From Chara braunii (lineage: Eukaryota > Streptophyta > Charophyceae > Charales > Characeae): a stretch of DNA of 43,174 bases. The stretch is from assembly GCA_003427395.1 (NCBI GenBank), contig BFEA01000018.1:1121382-1164555 (forward strand), in the 5' to 3' direction. The notes under the pieces are model-generated. The model was given only the letters and a program-made list of their open reading frames with translations. It searched no databases and had not been told where the DNA came from. Positions 1-10,720 of this stretch are shown here, piece after piece (the stretch's first letter is position 1; each line of letters starts with the position of its first letter). A program made the position numbers and the translations under genes.

Positions 1-179
1 CAAGATGGGGTCCTGGGAGGCTTGGACTGGACCTACCTTCCAGATGTGGGGTGGTACCTCAGTGATGACGCCCGTCTCGTAAGCAGCAAAAGGTCGGACT
101 GNAGTAGGGGATGAGGTGAGTTATCAGCAGGGGGAGGACTGATCACCCTTCCTTTTTGGGGCTGATGGGCCGGCATCCG

Positions 180-275
180 TCTACTCAGTTGGTGGGCCAA
201 CGTCTGCGTACCTTCGAGTGAGAACTAGTCGTGCGATGGGGACATCGCATTTTGAGTGGGGGGAAGGTGTGCCAT
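180..275 (+). mobile_element. Gypsy-like 3' terminus with polypurine tract, first copy
   Basis: The sequence GGACATCGC followed by an AGTGGGGGGAAGGTGTG-like purine tract closely resembles the one at 1748-1790. Many plant Ty3/gypsy elements end their pol ORF with an acidic Asp-Glu-Asp-type stretch just before a G-rich polypurine tract and the LTR. Here the reading frame is already broken by a TGA near 229. Bases 1-180 give no recognisable domain. The call rests on resemblance to the second copy and on general knowledge of retrotransposon ends; no flanking LTR start is convincing at this copy. Confidence 0.4.
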
Positions 276-299
276 CTACCGATGAAAAAGCGTGCAAAA

Positions 300-905
300 G
301 AGAAGGTTACCATGAGCATAAGAATGTATGAATAATTGGCTTTGCGCAGGATTGAGAAAAGACCTGGCAAGATGTCCAGAAAAAAAGAATGTATGAATAA
401 TTGGCTTTGCGCAGGCTTGAGAAAAGGCCTGGCAAGATGTCAAGAAGAAAAGAATGGATGAGTAATTGACTTTGCGCAGGCTTGACAAAAGGCCTGTTAA
501 GATGTCCAGAAGAAAAGAACGGATGAGTAGTTGACGTAGCATGAGCTTGAGAAAAGGCCTGGCAAGATGTTCAGAAGAGAAACGGATGTATAATTGACAT
601 TGCATGAGCTTGAGAAAAGGCCTGGCAAGGTGCCCAACTGAGGAACAGATGCGTGAATGACGCCGCATGGGCTTGAGAAGAGACCTGACGAGATGTCCAT
701 GAGAGAAATGGATGAGTATTTGACCTAGCATGGGTTTTAGAGAAGGCCTAGCAGGATGTTCAGAAAAAAAAGATATGTGAAATTGGCTTTGCGTAGACCT
801 AAGGAAAAGTCTGGCAAGACGTCCAGAAAAGAGATACAGGTATAATGAACTTTGCATGAGTATGAGAGAGGTTTGGCAAAAGGTCAGAAGAAAGATGTGA
901 ATAAG
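300..905 (+). repeat. 63-65 bp minisatellite, about 9-10 diverged copies
   Basis: A unit containing GCTTGAGAAAAGGCCTGGC, AAGATGTCCAGAAGAAAAGAA and GGATGAGTAATTGACTTTGC recurs. Its GGCAAGATGT-like core is at about 366, 431, 496, 561, 624, 687, 750, 813 and 875. The spacing is 65 bp in the first copies and 62-63 bp later, so unit length changes along the array. Minus-strand open frames across it are repeat artefacts. It sits between the first polypurine-tract motif and the methyltransferase fragment. Confidence 0.9.
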
Positions 906-1051
906 AGGATTGAGTAACGCGCATTTTAAAGCCTGGACACGAGAAAGGACGAATGAGGATGACACACATAAGCTGGGCAAAATGACATGGGAAAAGTACA
1001 TGGGAACTTGCTAAGCATGAGACTGAGGAAAGAATGATGGGATAACATGGA

Positions 1052-1633
1052 TTGCACGGGCCGAAAAATAGATTATTTTTTATGACTCTAAAAGTAATGA
1101 ATGAGGCGAAACCAAAATGGTTTCTGCTCGAGAATGTTTTCTCAATGAAATGGGAAGATAAATTTGAGATTACGAAGCACTTAAGGGAAGTTGTGCCTGG
1201 GATCACTGATTCGAAGTGGATATCACCACAGCAAAGGCGGCGGTTGTACTGGACGAACATCCCCCTTCCGGAGCAAATGCCTGACATTGAGTCGCATCCG
1301 AAAACTTGCCTACAATTTGTTATCAACAAAGCCAAGGCATAACATGAGAAAACCAATTGTGCTATGACAACAAATTGTCACCCTGAGAATAAAGTCAGCA
1401 TACCAGCAGTTAAGTGAATGAAGCAAGGAGAGTCTCGTTTGCTTCATGTTACTGAAGGCGACAGAATTATGGGTTGCCCTGCTGGGTATACAGAGTTGAC
1501 TGAAGAGGAAGTTCGCGTCTCGATTGAGGGAAAGATAAAAAGGGAGAGCTATGACGGAAATGAGCAACCTGGTCTAAGTTGTAGAACCTTCGACTCCCCC
1601 ATACCCTCCTCCACCCCAAGCGGCGGAAACTAA
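1052..1633 (+). pseudogene. C5-cytosine DNA methyltransferase fragment (DNMT3/DRM-like C-terminal half)
   Basis: The first open stretch (to 1342) carries PKWFLLENVFSMK, which fits C5-MTase motif IV's ENV with its active-site glutamate. It then has DSKWISPQQRRRLYWTNIP, which fits motif VIII (Q-x-R-x-R) and the DNMT3-type 'RYFWGNLP' region. After stops near 1340 and 1415, a second stretch reads LLHVTEGDRIMGCPAGYTEL, resembling the motif IX/X 'ER..GFP..YT' block. The N-terminal SAM-binding motif I and the motif IV Pro-Cys nucleophile are absent, so this piece cannot be catalytic. No start codon is assigned; the open frame merely begins after a stop. A gypsy-like tail and LTR start lie 100-150 bp downstream, so retrotransposon capture of the gene is the leading explanation. 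A host pseudogene is the alternative. Confidence 0.7.
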
Positions 1634-1734
1634 GGAAAACTTTGAGAAAGAAATGGGAAAAGAACAAAACGGACCCTGACAAACTAACTATCCGTAACAT
1701 CTCATCTCCCTCTCTCATCTATCCCTCAAAATCT

Positions 1735-1790
1735 CACTGACAAGAGGTTGGTGCGCGATGAGGACATCGTGAAAAAGTGGGGGGAATGTG
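1735..1790 (+). mobile_element. Gypsy-like pol terminus and polypurine tract, second copy
   Basis: In frame the sequence reads LTDKRLVRDEDIVKKWGEC. The acidic RDEDI is followed by the purine tract AAAAAGTGGGGGGAA and then TGTGTCGGGA. This order (acidic pol tail, polypurine tract, TG dinucleotide) is what is expected at the junction of a gypsy internal region with its 3' LTR. The motif repeats the one at 229-273, 1.5 kb upstream. The rest of pol is not in the window. Confidence 0.55.
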
Positions 1791-2394
1791 TCGGGACTGG
1801 TGAGTCCCGAATAACTTTTCATCACTCGAGAGACCAAATATGGACGAACTGTGCACAACAGAGAAATCTAGAGTGAGACGAGATAAAGGATTAGGCCACA
1901 GGAGGGAGTAATGCCCTGGGGCGAGAACCACAGGGGGAAAGAACTAAGCGGCAGCAAGCGAGCGAGCGCAAGAACAGGGACACGTAGAATATAGCAGGAG
2001 GCCGGGAGGGCCATCGGAATGCAATAAGACTAAGGCCAAAGGGCCCCTTGAACCAGCAAATGCAGCACAACAGCGATAAAGGAATGAGGAAGTAAAGGGA
2101 TGGGCGGCCCAGAGGCCGCAGGAAACCAATAAACGAGGGGCCAACGTGGAGGCCACCTACGAGAGCCTCGAAGCGGAGACCCACGACAAAAAATAATCAG
2201 CGCGTACAAGGCGCGAGGAAAGACCAAGGAGAAGGGTCGCTATGGGGCGACAAGATGCCCAAGGGGCATGGGACACCTCGGGGAAAGGCACCTAAGGCCA
2301 CATGGGACTAAGTAAAAATAATGGCATTCGGGGCGAAATGTGCCGGGGACCACCGGCGACACTAAGTGTCGGGGACCCCCGCGGGACAAGTGGC

Positions 2395-4400
2395 GGGGAC
2401 ATGTGAAAGTCCCAAGAGGAAACGGCGGCATCACATGATGGAAAATAATAAATGCAAATTGCACCGTCAAGATCAACATCTTGATGGCCAAGAATATTAG
2501 CACCACTAGCGCAAGCACTAGTGGTGACAAACGGGAAGGCCAAAAGGAAAAGAAAAAGTAAAGAAAACTGAAGTTGGAGGCATAAGAGCAATCCGAAAAA
2601 TCTCGGATTAGCCTCCCCTAGGAAAATGGAGACAAAAAAGGCCCTATGTGAAAAATAGCCTCCGGGAAAAAATCGGAGTAGGAGGGGTCACTATGGGAGA
2701 AATGTAAGAGCAAAAAGAAGCTCCCATGGGCATGGGAAGGCCATTATTGCAATCCGAGAAATAACGGACTGCACCATGGGCATAGAGAGGGCCGAAACTA
2801 AGAGGAAAAGACTAGAAAAGAGCCTTAACGGCCACTTGGCACTTGACATGCTAGAAAAAAGAGGGAAAAGAAAAAAAAATGTGGAAGAATAAGACAAAAA
2901 GAGTGAGAGGGAGTGAGTGAGTTCGCCGTCAGTAGGGACTGACATAGGTAGGGACTGGCAGATCCCTACTGTCCAAGAAAGGAGGAAAAAAAAAAAGAAA
3001 AGAAAAGAGAAAAAGACCTTAACGGTAAAAAACGGTCACTTGGGGAGATTCATCCGTGACCAGATTCATTCTGGAATATGACGGTTACAAAGGACTTTGA
3101 TTTTCTTTGATTTTTTTGCAGAGAAAATCAAAGAAAATCAAGGCCTCTTGCAACTGGAATAAAACGGATTACATGCATAAGGAGAAACACATGTTTTAGG
3201 TGCATCCGGAACCAAAATCAAATCCGGATGCACTTGGGAATTGACCGTTTCTTTTTCTTTTGAGTAAGGGCTAGTTGTAGGGCATTTGGGCTAAGGAATT
3301 AACCCCCATTGCAGTCCGAGTTGTAACGGACTGCATGGGGGAGAGAAAACACATGTTCTAAGTGCATCCGGAGCCAATATTGAGCCCGGTTGCACTATGA
3401 AATTTAACGCTTCATTTTCCTTTAGCATAGGACAAGTTGTGGGGCTGTGGGTGTAGAAAACAACCATGACTGCAGTCCGAGAAATTACGGACTGCATGGG
3501 GATGCCAAGGCTAAGAGAAAATGGGCTATGGCAAACCCGGAAGACTAGAAAGGAACAATTTCGGCATGGGGCAAGTAAGGACGGTAAACGGCAACCGTGA
3601 GATGAGATCTCACGACCTAGAAAAATCGGCACACATGTACAAATGATGGGACCACCAAGGGCAAGGGGCCCCAAAAAAATAAAAATGGGACACCATCCGG
3701 AATGTTGTCGGGGACCAAGAGGGTCCAAATAATAAAAATCGAAAAAACGAGACATGCGCCGGCGGGACAAGAAAATAAGACTAGTATGGAGGAGAATGGC
3801 AGGGACTTGGGATGTCCCGAGGGAACCATGAGCAAGCGCGAGGAACAATTGTGCAAGCAAACGACACCGTCGAGATTAAGGATCAAGACGGTGAAAAATA
3901 TTAGCACCACTAGTGCAAGGGACAAGTGGGAGAGTCATGGGGGAAAAAGAAAGTAAGATAAGGATGTTGAGAAGGCTGCCCAGCAGCCCGGGATATCTCG
4001 GACTAGCTAGGCATAAGAAAATAAAACCTTGAAAGGCTCAACATGAGAAAAAGGCTGCCCTTAGAAAATCGGAGCAAAAGGGGCTAAAAAATTGGCAAAC
4101 GGGAGCAAAATGGAGCCCCCTAGGAGCATGGGGGTGCCATTGTTGGAATCCGAGATGTAACGGTCAAGTAACAACCATGAACCTGACCTTGAATGAGGCC
4201 CTAAGACCTAGAAAGAGGGTGGACAGCAGTTTGACACTTGTCACAACTGAAATAAAAGAAAAAGAAAGAAAAATGGGAGAGAAAGGAGGGAGAATGAGAC
4301 AAAAAGGGAGAAAAGAGTGGAGGAGAATGTGCCGGCCTATTGGGACCTGCACAGTAGGGATTGGCAGGTCCCAACTGTGACCTCATCCCTCCTAGAATGA
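2395..4400 (+). repeat. Diverged internal tandem duplication, period about 1.4 kb
   Basis: Several blocks recur about 1,400 bp apart. ATATTAGCACCACTAG is at about 2496 and 3899. A CACCGTC(A/G)AGAT stretch precedes each of these. GGGACTGGCAG(A/G)TCCC-like sequence occurs near 2950 and 4355. The 'CCAT..TTG.AATCCGAGA' block is near 2742 and 4137. The copies differ by many substitutions and indels, so the duplication is old. It lies wholly within the LTR-like region. Confidence 0.65.
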
Positions 4401-5152
4401 GGGGGGCCAATCCGGATTGCAGAGATATGGCCCTTAGAGTCATATCTCAATAAAATCTGAATTAAAAAGCAGAAAATGAGAGAAAATGCGAAAAGGAAGT
4501 GACGGTTTTTTTTTTGGGTCATTGATCTGATATCAGATCTTATGGTAGAGAGGAACTAGCCGTTTTTGTGGGCCAGCTCAAAACGGCTAGCTCCGGAATG
4601 AGGTGGCAGCCCAAAACGGAGAGAAACAAAAGAGGGAAAATGACAAAACAATCCATTTGGCCCAAAAAGAGAGCCAGATGCACCAAAAGTTGAAAAACTG
4701 GACTTAGGGGCTCAAAATTGAAGCAAGGGTTACTAGGGGGTAGCTCAGATTATTGCTGGCCTTGGATCCCAGCCAGATCCAAGGCTGAAAATGTGCCGCC
4801 ACATGAAAAAATGCTATGGCCTACTCAAAAGAGGCCGAAACTTGAAAAAATAGAGAAAAAAACCCACAAGGTCTTTTTCTTTCAAGTAAAAATGCCCCTT
4901 GGGCACTAGGACCCAAGGGGGCAGCATTTGTAAGGCAAAAAGGAGGCCGGAGTAGGCCAAGAGGCAGTCCGAGTTGGTACCAACCACTCGGACTGCATGT
5001 ACTTGGCCAAAATAAGGCCCAAGTATCTCCAGGAGGGCCTAGTAAGGGAATTTTGCCTTGGGGGTACCTCGGTTCAACTCAAGGCTCATGGGGAGGCTCA
5101 TGGGCTGGCCGGACTGCTGCTTTCAGCCTACATAAGCTGAGGATGCAGTCCG
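3303..5152. repeat. Family of hairpins built on TGCAGTCCG/CGGACTGCA
   Basis: The 8-9-mer and its reverse complement face each other repeatedly. Pairs lie at 3310-3318/3327-3335 (extended by CCCCCAT/ATGGGGG with one bulge), 3471-3479/3488-3496, 4964-4973/4987-4996 and 5110-5117/5145-5152. An imperfect pair lies at 2748-2773. Other strong hairpins nearby are 4759-4768/4776-4785 (10 bp perfect), 4893-4903/4912-4923 and the 16 bp palindrome GATCTGATATCAGATC at 4526-4541. Confidence 0.7.
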
Positions 5153-5299
5153 CCACTCTCACATTTGCATGAGGAGTTCCCATGCTGCCCAAGTGAGCTC
5201 ACAGAAGCACCTTCGCACTTGGAGTGAGAGAGGAAGAGCCCATGCTAGTGGGAGAGCTTAGACGAGACTAGGAGGTAGTAGGGAAGACTCTAGAGGGTA

Positions 5300-6612
5300 G
5301 TGATGGTGGGAGAGACACTTAGGAGGTGATCCGCCATATCCCTTCTGGGTGTAGGAGAGAAGGAGAAGCTAGAGGAGCCCCCGTTAGCCGTCCTAGAGGG
5401 GAGGACTCCATAGCCATAGCTGGGGGAGTTTGCCATAGCCTGAGAGAAAGCAAGGAAGGAGGAGAGAAGGGTTTGGAGAAGAAGGAAGCCATAGCCAAGA
5501 GGGGATTGCGCAAGGAGTGACAGTTTCATCAAGACGACACCAGCATCAAAGAATCAACAAGGGCACAGACGGTAAACGAAACCAGACTTCACTTGGTGGA
5601 GAAAGAGGGCAAGGGGAGGATAGCCGGTCCCTTGTGCCACCAAGGAGGCAAAGGAAAAAGGGACATTGGAAAAGTAAGAAAAGACGGAGTCCGAGAAAAG
5701 AGTATAAGTGAGAGCAAGGTCAGTTTGACTCAACCATTTCCCCGACTGCATGACTATGAAAAGATAATGGGCTGATTGAGCAACAAGAGGGAACAAAGAG
5801 CAGCCAAAGAATTTGAAAAGATAGGCATGTGGGAAGGGCTATGTGTTGACCCCCAACGGGGGATTGTATGGATCTGCTTGCTTGTGTGGGGTTGTGCATA
5901 TGAGTGAGGACTAGAAATGCCTTGAGCGGGATAGGGGCGAGAGGAACTGGGCACCAAGAGGGAAAGGGAAGAGGGACAAAGGGGCTATGGGACCCTTGAC
6001 ATAGAGCCAACCCATGAAAATGACTTTTGCGCTTGAAGACTTGGAGCGTAAATGAGAGTGCAATCGTACCAAGGAAAATGTGATGTTGTGTGTGCATGCA
6101 TATGAGGACCCCGAAAAGACTAAGGGGCCTACTTCAATACGGAAGACAGCAAATTGTGAGACCCGATGAATGCGTAGAGGTGAGGGAGAGGACGGCTCCG
6201 CTGCACCCCGATGACGCCATATAGCCACAATGCTTAGGGAAATGGTGCGTGGCCTAAGGATGACGCTTAGCCTACGCACAAGAGAAGAGAAACACTCAAA
6301 GAATCCTTGGACTGCCTGCGCATTGGAAGGAGCAATTGCATGAGAACACAACAAAGAATCGAAAAAAAAATCAGAGTTGCGGAACAACCAGCGAGACTAC
6401 CACCCGGCGTGAGGGTTGAGCTACATCCCCAATATCAAACCTCTGTCGCGCAATGGCCCACCCCCATCCATCTCAAAGCACTAGGTGGGGGTGACCTTGG
6501 GACGAATGGCCCGCGCCCTGAGCATGAGTGTGGGCGGGCCGAGCCAACTGGGACCCGCAGTGGGTCGACTAAGGCTCGAAAGTCTATCGGGGTTTGGCCC
6601 TACAACGCGCGC

Positions 6613-6657
<45 letters not shown>

Positions 6658-7680
6658 AGAGAGAAAGAAAGAGAAAGAGAGAGAGACCCTAGGCACACTG
6701 ACCTCCACTGCTGGGCCCCGACACCCCCACCACCGACCCCCACCCTTGGACCCCAGCACCTCGTCCCCCGTCCCTTGATTCCGGTACCCCCACCCCCGCA
6801 CAACACCAACGCCTGGCACCGGCAGCCCCCGCCCCCGACTGGCCCAGGCACGTCTGTGGCCTTGTCTCCACTAGATCCTCAGGCACCCCCTAAATACAAA
6901 AAATGGAAATCGGTCCAAGAAGGTGCGGCGATGCTGTGCACCCTGCCATGTTTTTGTTTTTGTTTTTTCCGTTTTTTTTTTTGCCATTAATTTTCACCCC
7001 TTGCCCCCCCTAAGGTTGGGGGTCCCACCCTCGGTGGCCCCGGACCCTGGCCAGGGGTCTGGTGCTGGAGGGTGACAACCCTCACCTCTGCCAATTGTAT
7101 TTTATACAGAGCCTCCATGCCTGCTGCTGAGGTCATATCTTCCAGATTTGGGGAAGAGATGCTTGGTCAGCAGGGGCTGCAAGGCAACAGGGATGTCCTG
7201 CATCCTCTTTTCACCTGTGAGTCAGCACTCCATTGACACTCCCTCCCTACTTCGATGGACGATTGCAGCAGGCCTCCCTTTGTACTATGACTCTCGCCCT
7301 TGCGACCTGTTGCACTCCATTTGGCATCGACACCAAACCAACGTCTTCAGTATTACACGCTTCATACACCACTGTTGTCTCTTACATGGCGATGGCGGTT
7401 AACATACTACTGCAATGACGGTCACCATACTATTGTGCTCTCCTTCCTTGGTCTCCCTAGGTCAGAGTTTACCATGGGGGTTGTTGTTCTAGCCAAACTT
7501 GGCGATTCTCATATCGTCGAGCATTGCACCACTGGGCCCTGGCGGCGGGTAAGCTCAGTGCACCGGTGCCTCGCTGGATTACTTTCCGCTTAACCAAGAA
7601 CTCTGTCCTTTGGACTTCTCTTTCCTGTCTGTCAACAGAATTGGGCGAGTTGCTTACATCTCTTTTTATGTTAATATCAT
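5300..7680. other. Unassigned DNA without recognisable genes
   Basis: Open frames here are short, overlapping on both strands and compositionally biased (Ser/Leu-rich, or Pro/Arg-rich where the DNA is C-rich). None shows a domain I recognise. The stretch contains a microsatellite (6607-6687), a C-rich stretch at about 6710-6850 and a G/C-rich segment near 7000-7080. The left boundary of LINE-A lies somewhere near 7650-7715, but no target-site duplication could be identified by eye. Confidence 0.6.
6607..6687. repeat. Compound (GC)n(GT)n microsatellite followed by GA-rich tract
   Basis: Four GC units lead into an uninterrupted GT run from about 6614 to 6652, then an interrupted GA-rich tract to 6687. 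This is a simple-sequence repeat; the His-Thr-rich frame on the minus strand is an artefact. Confidence 0.95.
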
Positions 7681-7715
7681 TCCCTGAGGTCTAAGGCTAG
7701 GTTACGAATTCGTAT

Positions 7716-10659
7716 GTGAGTGAAGTAGGTCCGTGTTCTTACAGAATTTACCAAATCCACACAGCGCATAAATTTCGACCATGGTGCTTCAAATGCAGAG
7801 CCTACGGTCATCTTACGTTTGAATTCGCCTATCCACAACACCCACAACATGCTCTTTCGGCTGAGAAAAAGCTCAAGAAGGATCCGCAAAGGCCTCACCG
7901 CTGGATTCCTATACTGCCAGGGCACGAGGGATGGGTGTTCAATGATGATCTTAATCAAATGGGTCAACTGATTGGATGGATTTGGGATGGCAGGGGTGAT
8001 CTTTGGAGGGCTCCCAGACCTCCGGCGGAATGGTTACCTCCTCACCACCTACATCCTACTCAGCAACAACAGGTTCAAAATTCTCCTCAGTTGAGATCAA
8101 GGAGAGGTGGGCAATCACAACACTCTCAACAGTCTCAGACCACCCATCAGTCTCAGTCCCAACAACCCCATCAATCGAAGCAGACTCAAAAAGCATACTC
8201 CTGCAAGGGTGTTAAGCCTACCGAAACAGCAGTAGCAACTAGAAATGTTGGAGACTCAGGAAGAGCTGGAACTGCTGAAAGAGCAGGAACAACAGAGAAT
8301 GAGGCTGCAAAAAAGGTAACCCCAGGCAGCTCCAAAGGACCAAACGACTCAGTCCAAGGACTGCAGCACAATACGAGAGGAGTGGAAGATGCACGCAGGA
8401 TAGGGGGAATGTAAAGACTCTAGGCCCATCACCTTCCTTTTATATGCCAAAGAATAATCAAGTTCCTACAACGGAATGGAGAGAGGTCAAGAGGAAGGGA
8501 GCTGATAAGAGGACAAGCACCACCTTACAGCCAAGTCATTCAAAACAGCCTCTATTACAGGCAGGCAACGAACTGAACATGAAGGAAGTAGCCAGTACGC
8601 CCCCCTCAGAAGAAAAGGAGGGCTCAACCCAGAAACAGACTTAGTGTGTCACAGAGGATATGAAAATATATCTCCTTAAATAAGTCTTTGATACAATCCC
8701 CATGGATGTGGAAAAGACGCCGGTAGCTGCTTCACCCTTCACACCTATGATTGCCGAAAAGAACGGCATGAAACCAATGTCGGATCTTTACACTGAATTG
8801 TCCAAATTGGCTGAATGATTGGTACTTAACCTCAAAACCATGCATCCAAATTTGAAAGAAGCATTATGGCAACAGATCCACTATGAACTAATGCCTGTCC
8901 TGGTAAACAGTGAAAGCTTGATGATGGTTCTGCAATATGGTCCCCTGTCAAGCACAAATTGGGCAGAGATCTGTGATAAACTACTGAGAATAGTAACTAT
9001 GCGTTTTAACCCGCTGCAGTTGGCTGGAGATATCCCAACCATGATTCCTCAGCATCCCAACCAGAACCAGACCTCGAACTAGAAGACAGAGAGGGGAGAT
9101 GTACATGTTATGATTGGCCTGCAAAGGAACAGAAAAAGTATGAAGAGAATCAAAGAGCTAGCCAGAAAAAGAAGAGAGAGCGATCCTGAAAATCACAAAA
9201 AAAAAAAAAGGAAAAAAAAAAGGAAACACAGAAAGAAACTGGGATTAGGAAAAAAATTATTGTTATTCATACTTACCTGGGAAATTTGGTCTGCAAAAAC
9301 ACAAAGCGCCAGAAGAAGATCAATCATTATGCACTTACCCCCCCCAAAAGAGCAAAACCTAAAGGACAAAAAAAATTCAGCAATATGTGTCTGAAAGCCA
9401 CCCTGCCCAATCAGGATCTGCCTTGTCAGACAGGAATAGTAGGACAAGTTGGTATACCTACTATAGTACAGGGGGAAGGAAATGTGCAGATGTACTCTCA
9501 GGTAACGACCTCTACGCCACTAACCAGACAACTGAAAGACCAGATCCTTCCCCCAGATACTCATGATCCAAATTTCATCCTGGATAAAAGGCTGGAAACA
9601 GAGGCCAGTTATCAACAGATCAATTCAGAGGGTAAGCCTCGTGTACCATCACAACCAGATGCCAAGGAGGGAAATGGAAATGAGCTCGCAGCAGAAACGG
9701 TACACCCAAGGAACGCTGGAGGAGAAATAGAGGAGGAATACATCCAAGTTTGTGCCCCCTTCCCCCAGGATTGGAAGTATGAGGACTCCCTTGAACCCCA
9801 AAGAACAAAGAGAGTGATAAAGATACAAGAAATGAAAGAAGTGGTATCAGAGCTCACAAGGGAGCGAAAATTCCTCCTTCTTACTCACACTCAACTGAAC
9901 CCGACGGATCATCCAACTGAGTCAGAGGATTGTGAGGGAGGGGTGAGCAGGGAGATCCCACCTCTATCTTAGACAAAATAGGTGAGTAGACAGATTTCTC
10001 CTCAATCTCCGTTAGAACTACCACAGGGGGAGATTGACCTCACGGAGGACCTTCTACCGGATGAGGAGGGAAAGGTGGTACTGAGTGGGAATAAAGTCCC
10101 CACGTCCCCACCTTTCACTGAACTTACCAGCAAGCGTGAGAAGTAAGGACAACGTTTGGGTAGAATGCAGGACATTCCTCCACCGATTCAAAAAGGTATA
10201 GTGATCCTCCCAGTCTGTTTCAAGGAAGACACTTGGGAAGTAGGTCTTTCAGAACCCTCGGGCGCTTTTTACAGAGAAGTAACAATCCAGGGTACTAAAT
10301 CTACTTTCCTTTCTCTTTCTTCTATCACTGAGGGAATTGCAAGAGAATCTCTGATTAAAGGGGACATCATGAAATGCATAAAGGAGTACCTCCCTCTAGG
10401 TGGAGTGACCACCCTCACTATTGATAAAACTGCAGGCAGATTGACAGAAAGGGATGTCTATCTCAAATATGAGACTACCAAATAGGCAAGCTTACGATGG
10501 TTTAGAAATAACACTTTAAAAGAATTGCAAATGCTGAAACTCAAAGCAAGCAAGTTTTGGTCTGAAGGAGAAGTAGGGGTCATTCTTCTTCGACTCCTAT
10601 TCCATGGCATTCTAGAGGCCGGTGGAATCTTGGACATCGGGAAGTGGGTAGATCTGTGA
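7716..10659 (+). pseudogene. LINE-A ORF1 (nucleic-acid-binding protein with long C-terminal extension), disrupted
   Basis: The frame starts inside the gene. HTAHKFRPWCFKCRAYGHL resembles a CCHC zinc knuckle (C-x2-C-x4-H) whose last Cys is lost. A GHEGWV motif follows, then a Gln/Ser-rich linker (about 8050-8200) and EWREVKRKG (8470). Next comes a domain around 8700-9050 with TNWAEICDKLL, a Lys-rich stretch (9110-9260), and a C-terminal domain with KGIVILPVCFKEDTWEVGL (from 10185) and LRWFRNNTLKELQ (from 10492). The TGA at 8816-8818 stands where LINE-B has Trp. The frame changes near 8420 and 9280, and stops occur at 9970, 10144 and 10483. ORF1 of plant L1 elements binds the element RNA; the part beyond the knuckle is not a family I know. 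Confidence 0.7.
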
Positions 10660-10720
10660 AGAAACACTTCTAGAAAGGGAAAGGGTTGTGATCTCTGTGA
10701 ACTTTTTTCTTATTTTTAAG

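Larger units (their letters stand above)
1787..5300 (+). mobile_element. Probable long LTR or LTR-derived DNA (right end undefined)
   Basis: Immediately after the polypurine tract the sequence begins TGTGTCGGGACT. An 8 bp perfect hairpin, TCGGGACT/AGTCCCGA with loop GGTG, occupies 1791-1810. The following 3.5 kb has a purine-rich plus strand, no coding capacity on either strand that resembles a protein, and many short hairpins. A TATA-like CTACATAAG lies near 5129. No second LTR and no primer-binding site can be placed, so the right boundary is arbitrary. This could equally be a complex satellite or a nested-element composite. Confidence 0.45.

Noticed and set aside
276-1001. A 241-codon minus-strand frame.
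   Set aside because: It reads through the 63-65 bp minisatellite; the protein is a repeated artefact.
4738-4760. GGGTAGCTCAGATTATTGC, partly like a Pol III A box.
   Set aside because: No B box or cloverleaf follows; the next bases form an unrelated 10 bp hairpin (4759-4785).
9842-9854. TGGTATCAGAGCT, identical to the tRNA-iMet primer-binding site of many LTR retrotransposons.
   Set aside because: It lies inside the readable LINE-A ORF1 frame (EVVSEL), with no LTR end (CA) before it and no LTR-element sequence around it. Treated as coincidence.
10688-10720. An earlier start for LINE-A ORF2 (GTG at 10688), and TTG at 33326 in LINE-B.
   Set aside because: Neither is ATG, and the upstream residues do not align between copies. 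The ATGs at 10721 and 33374 do.
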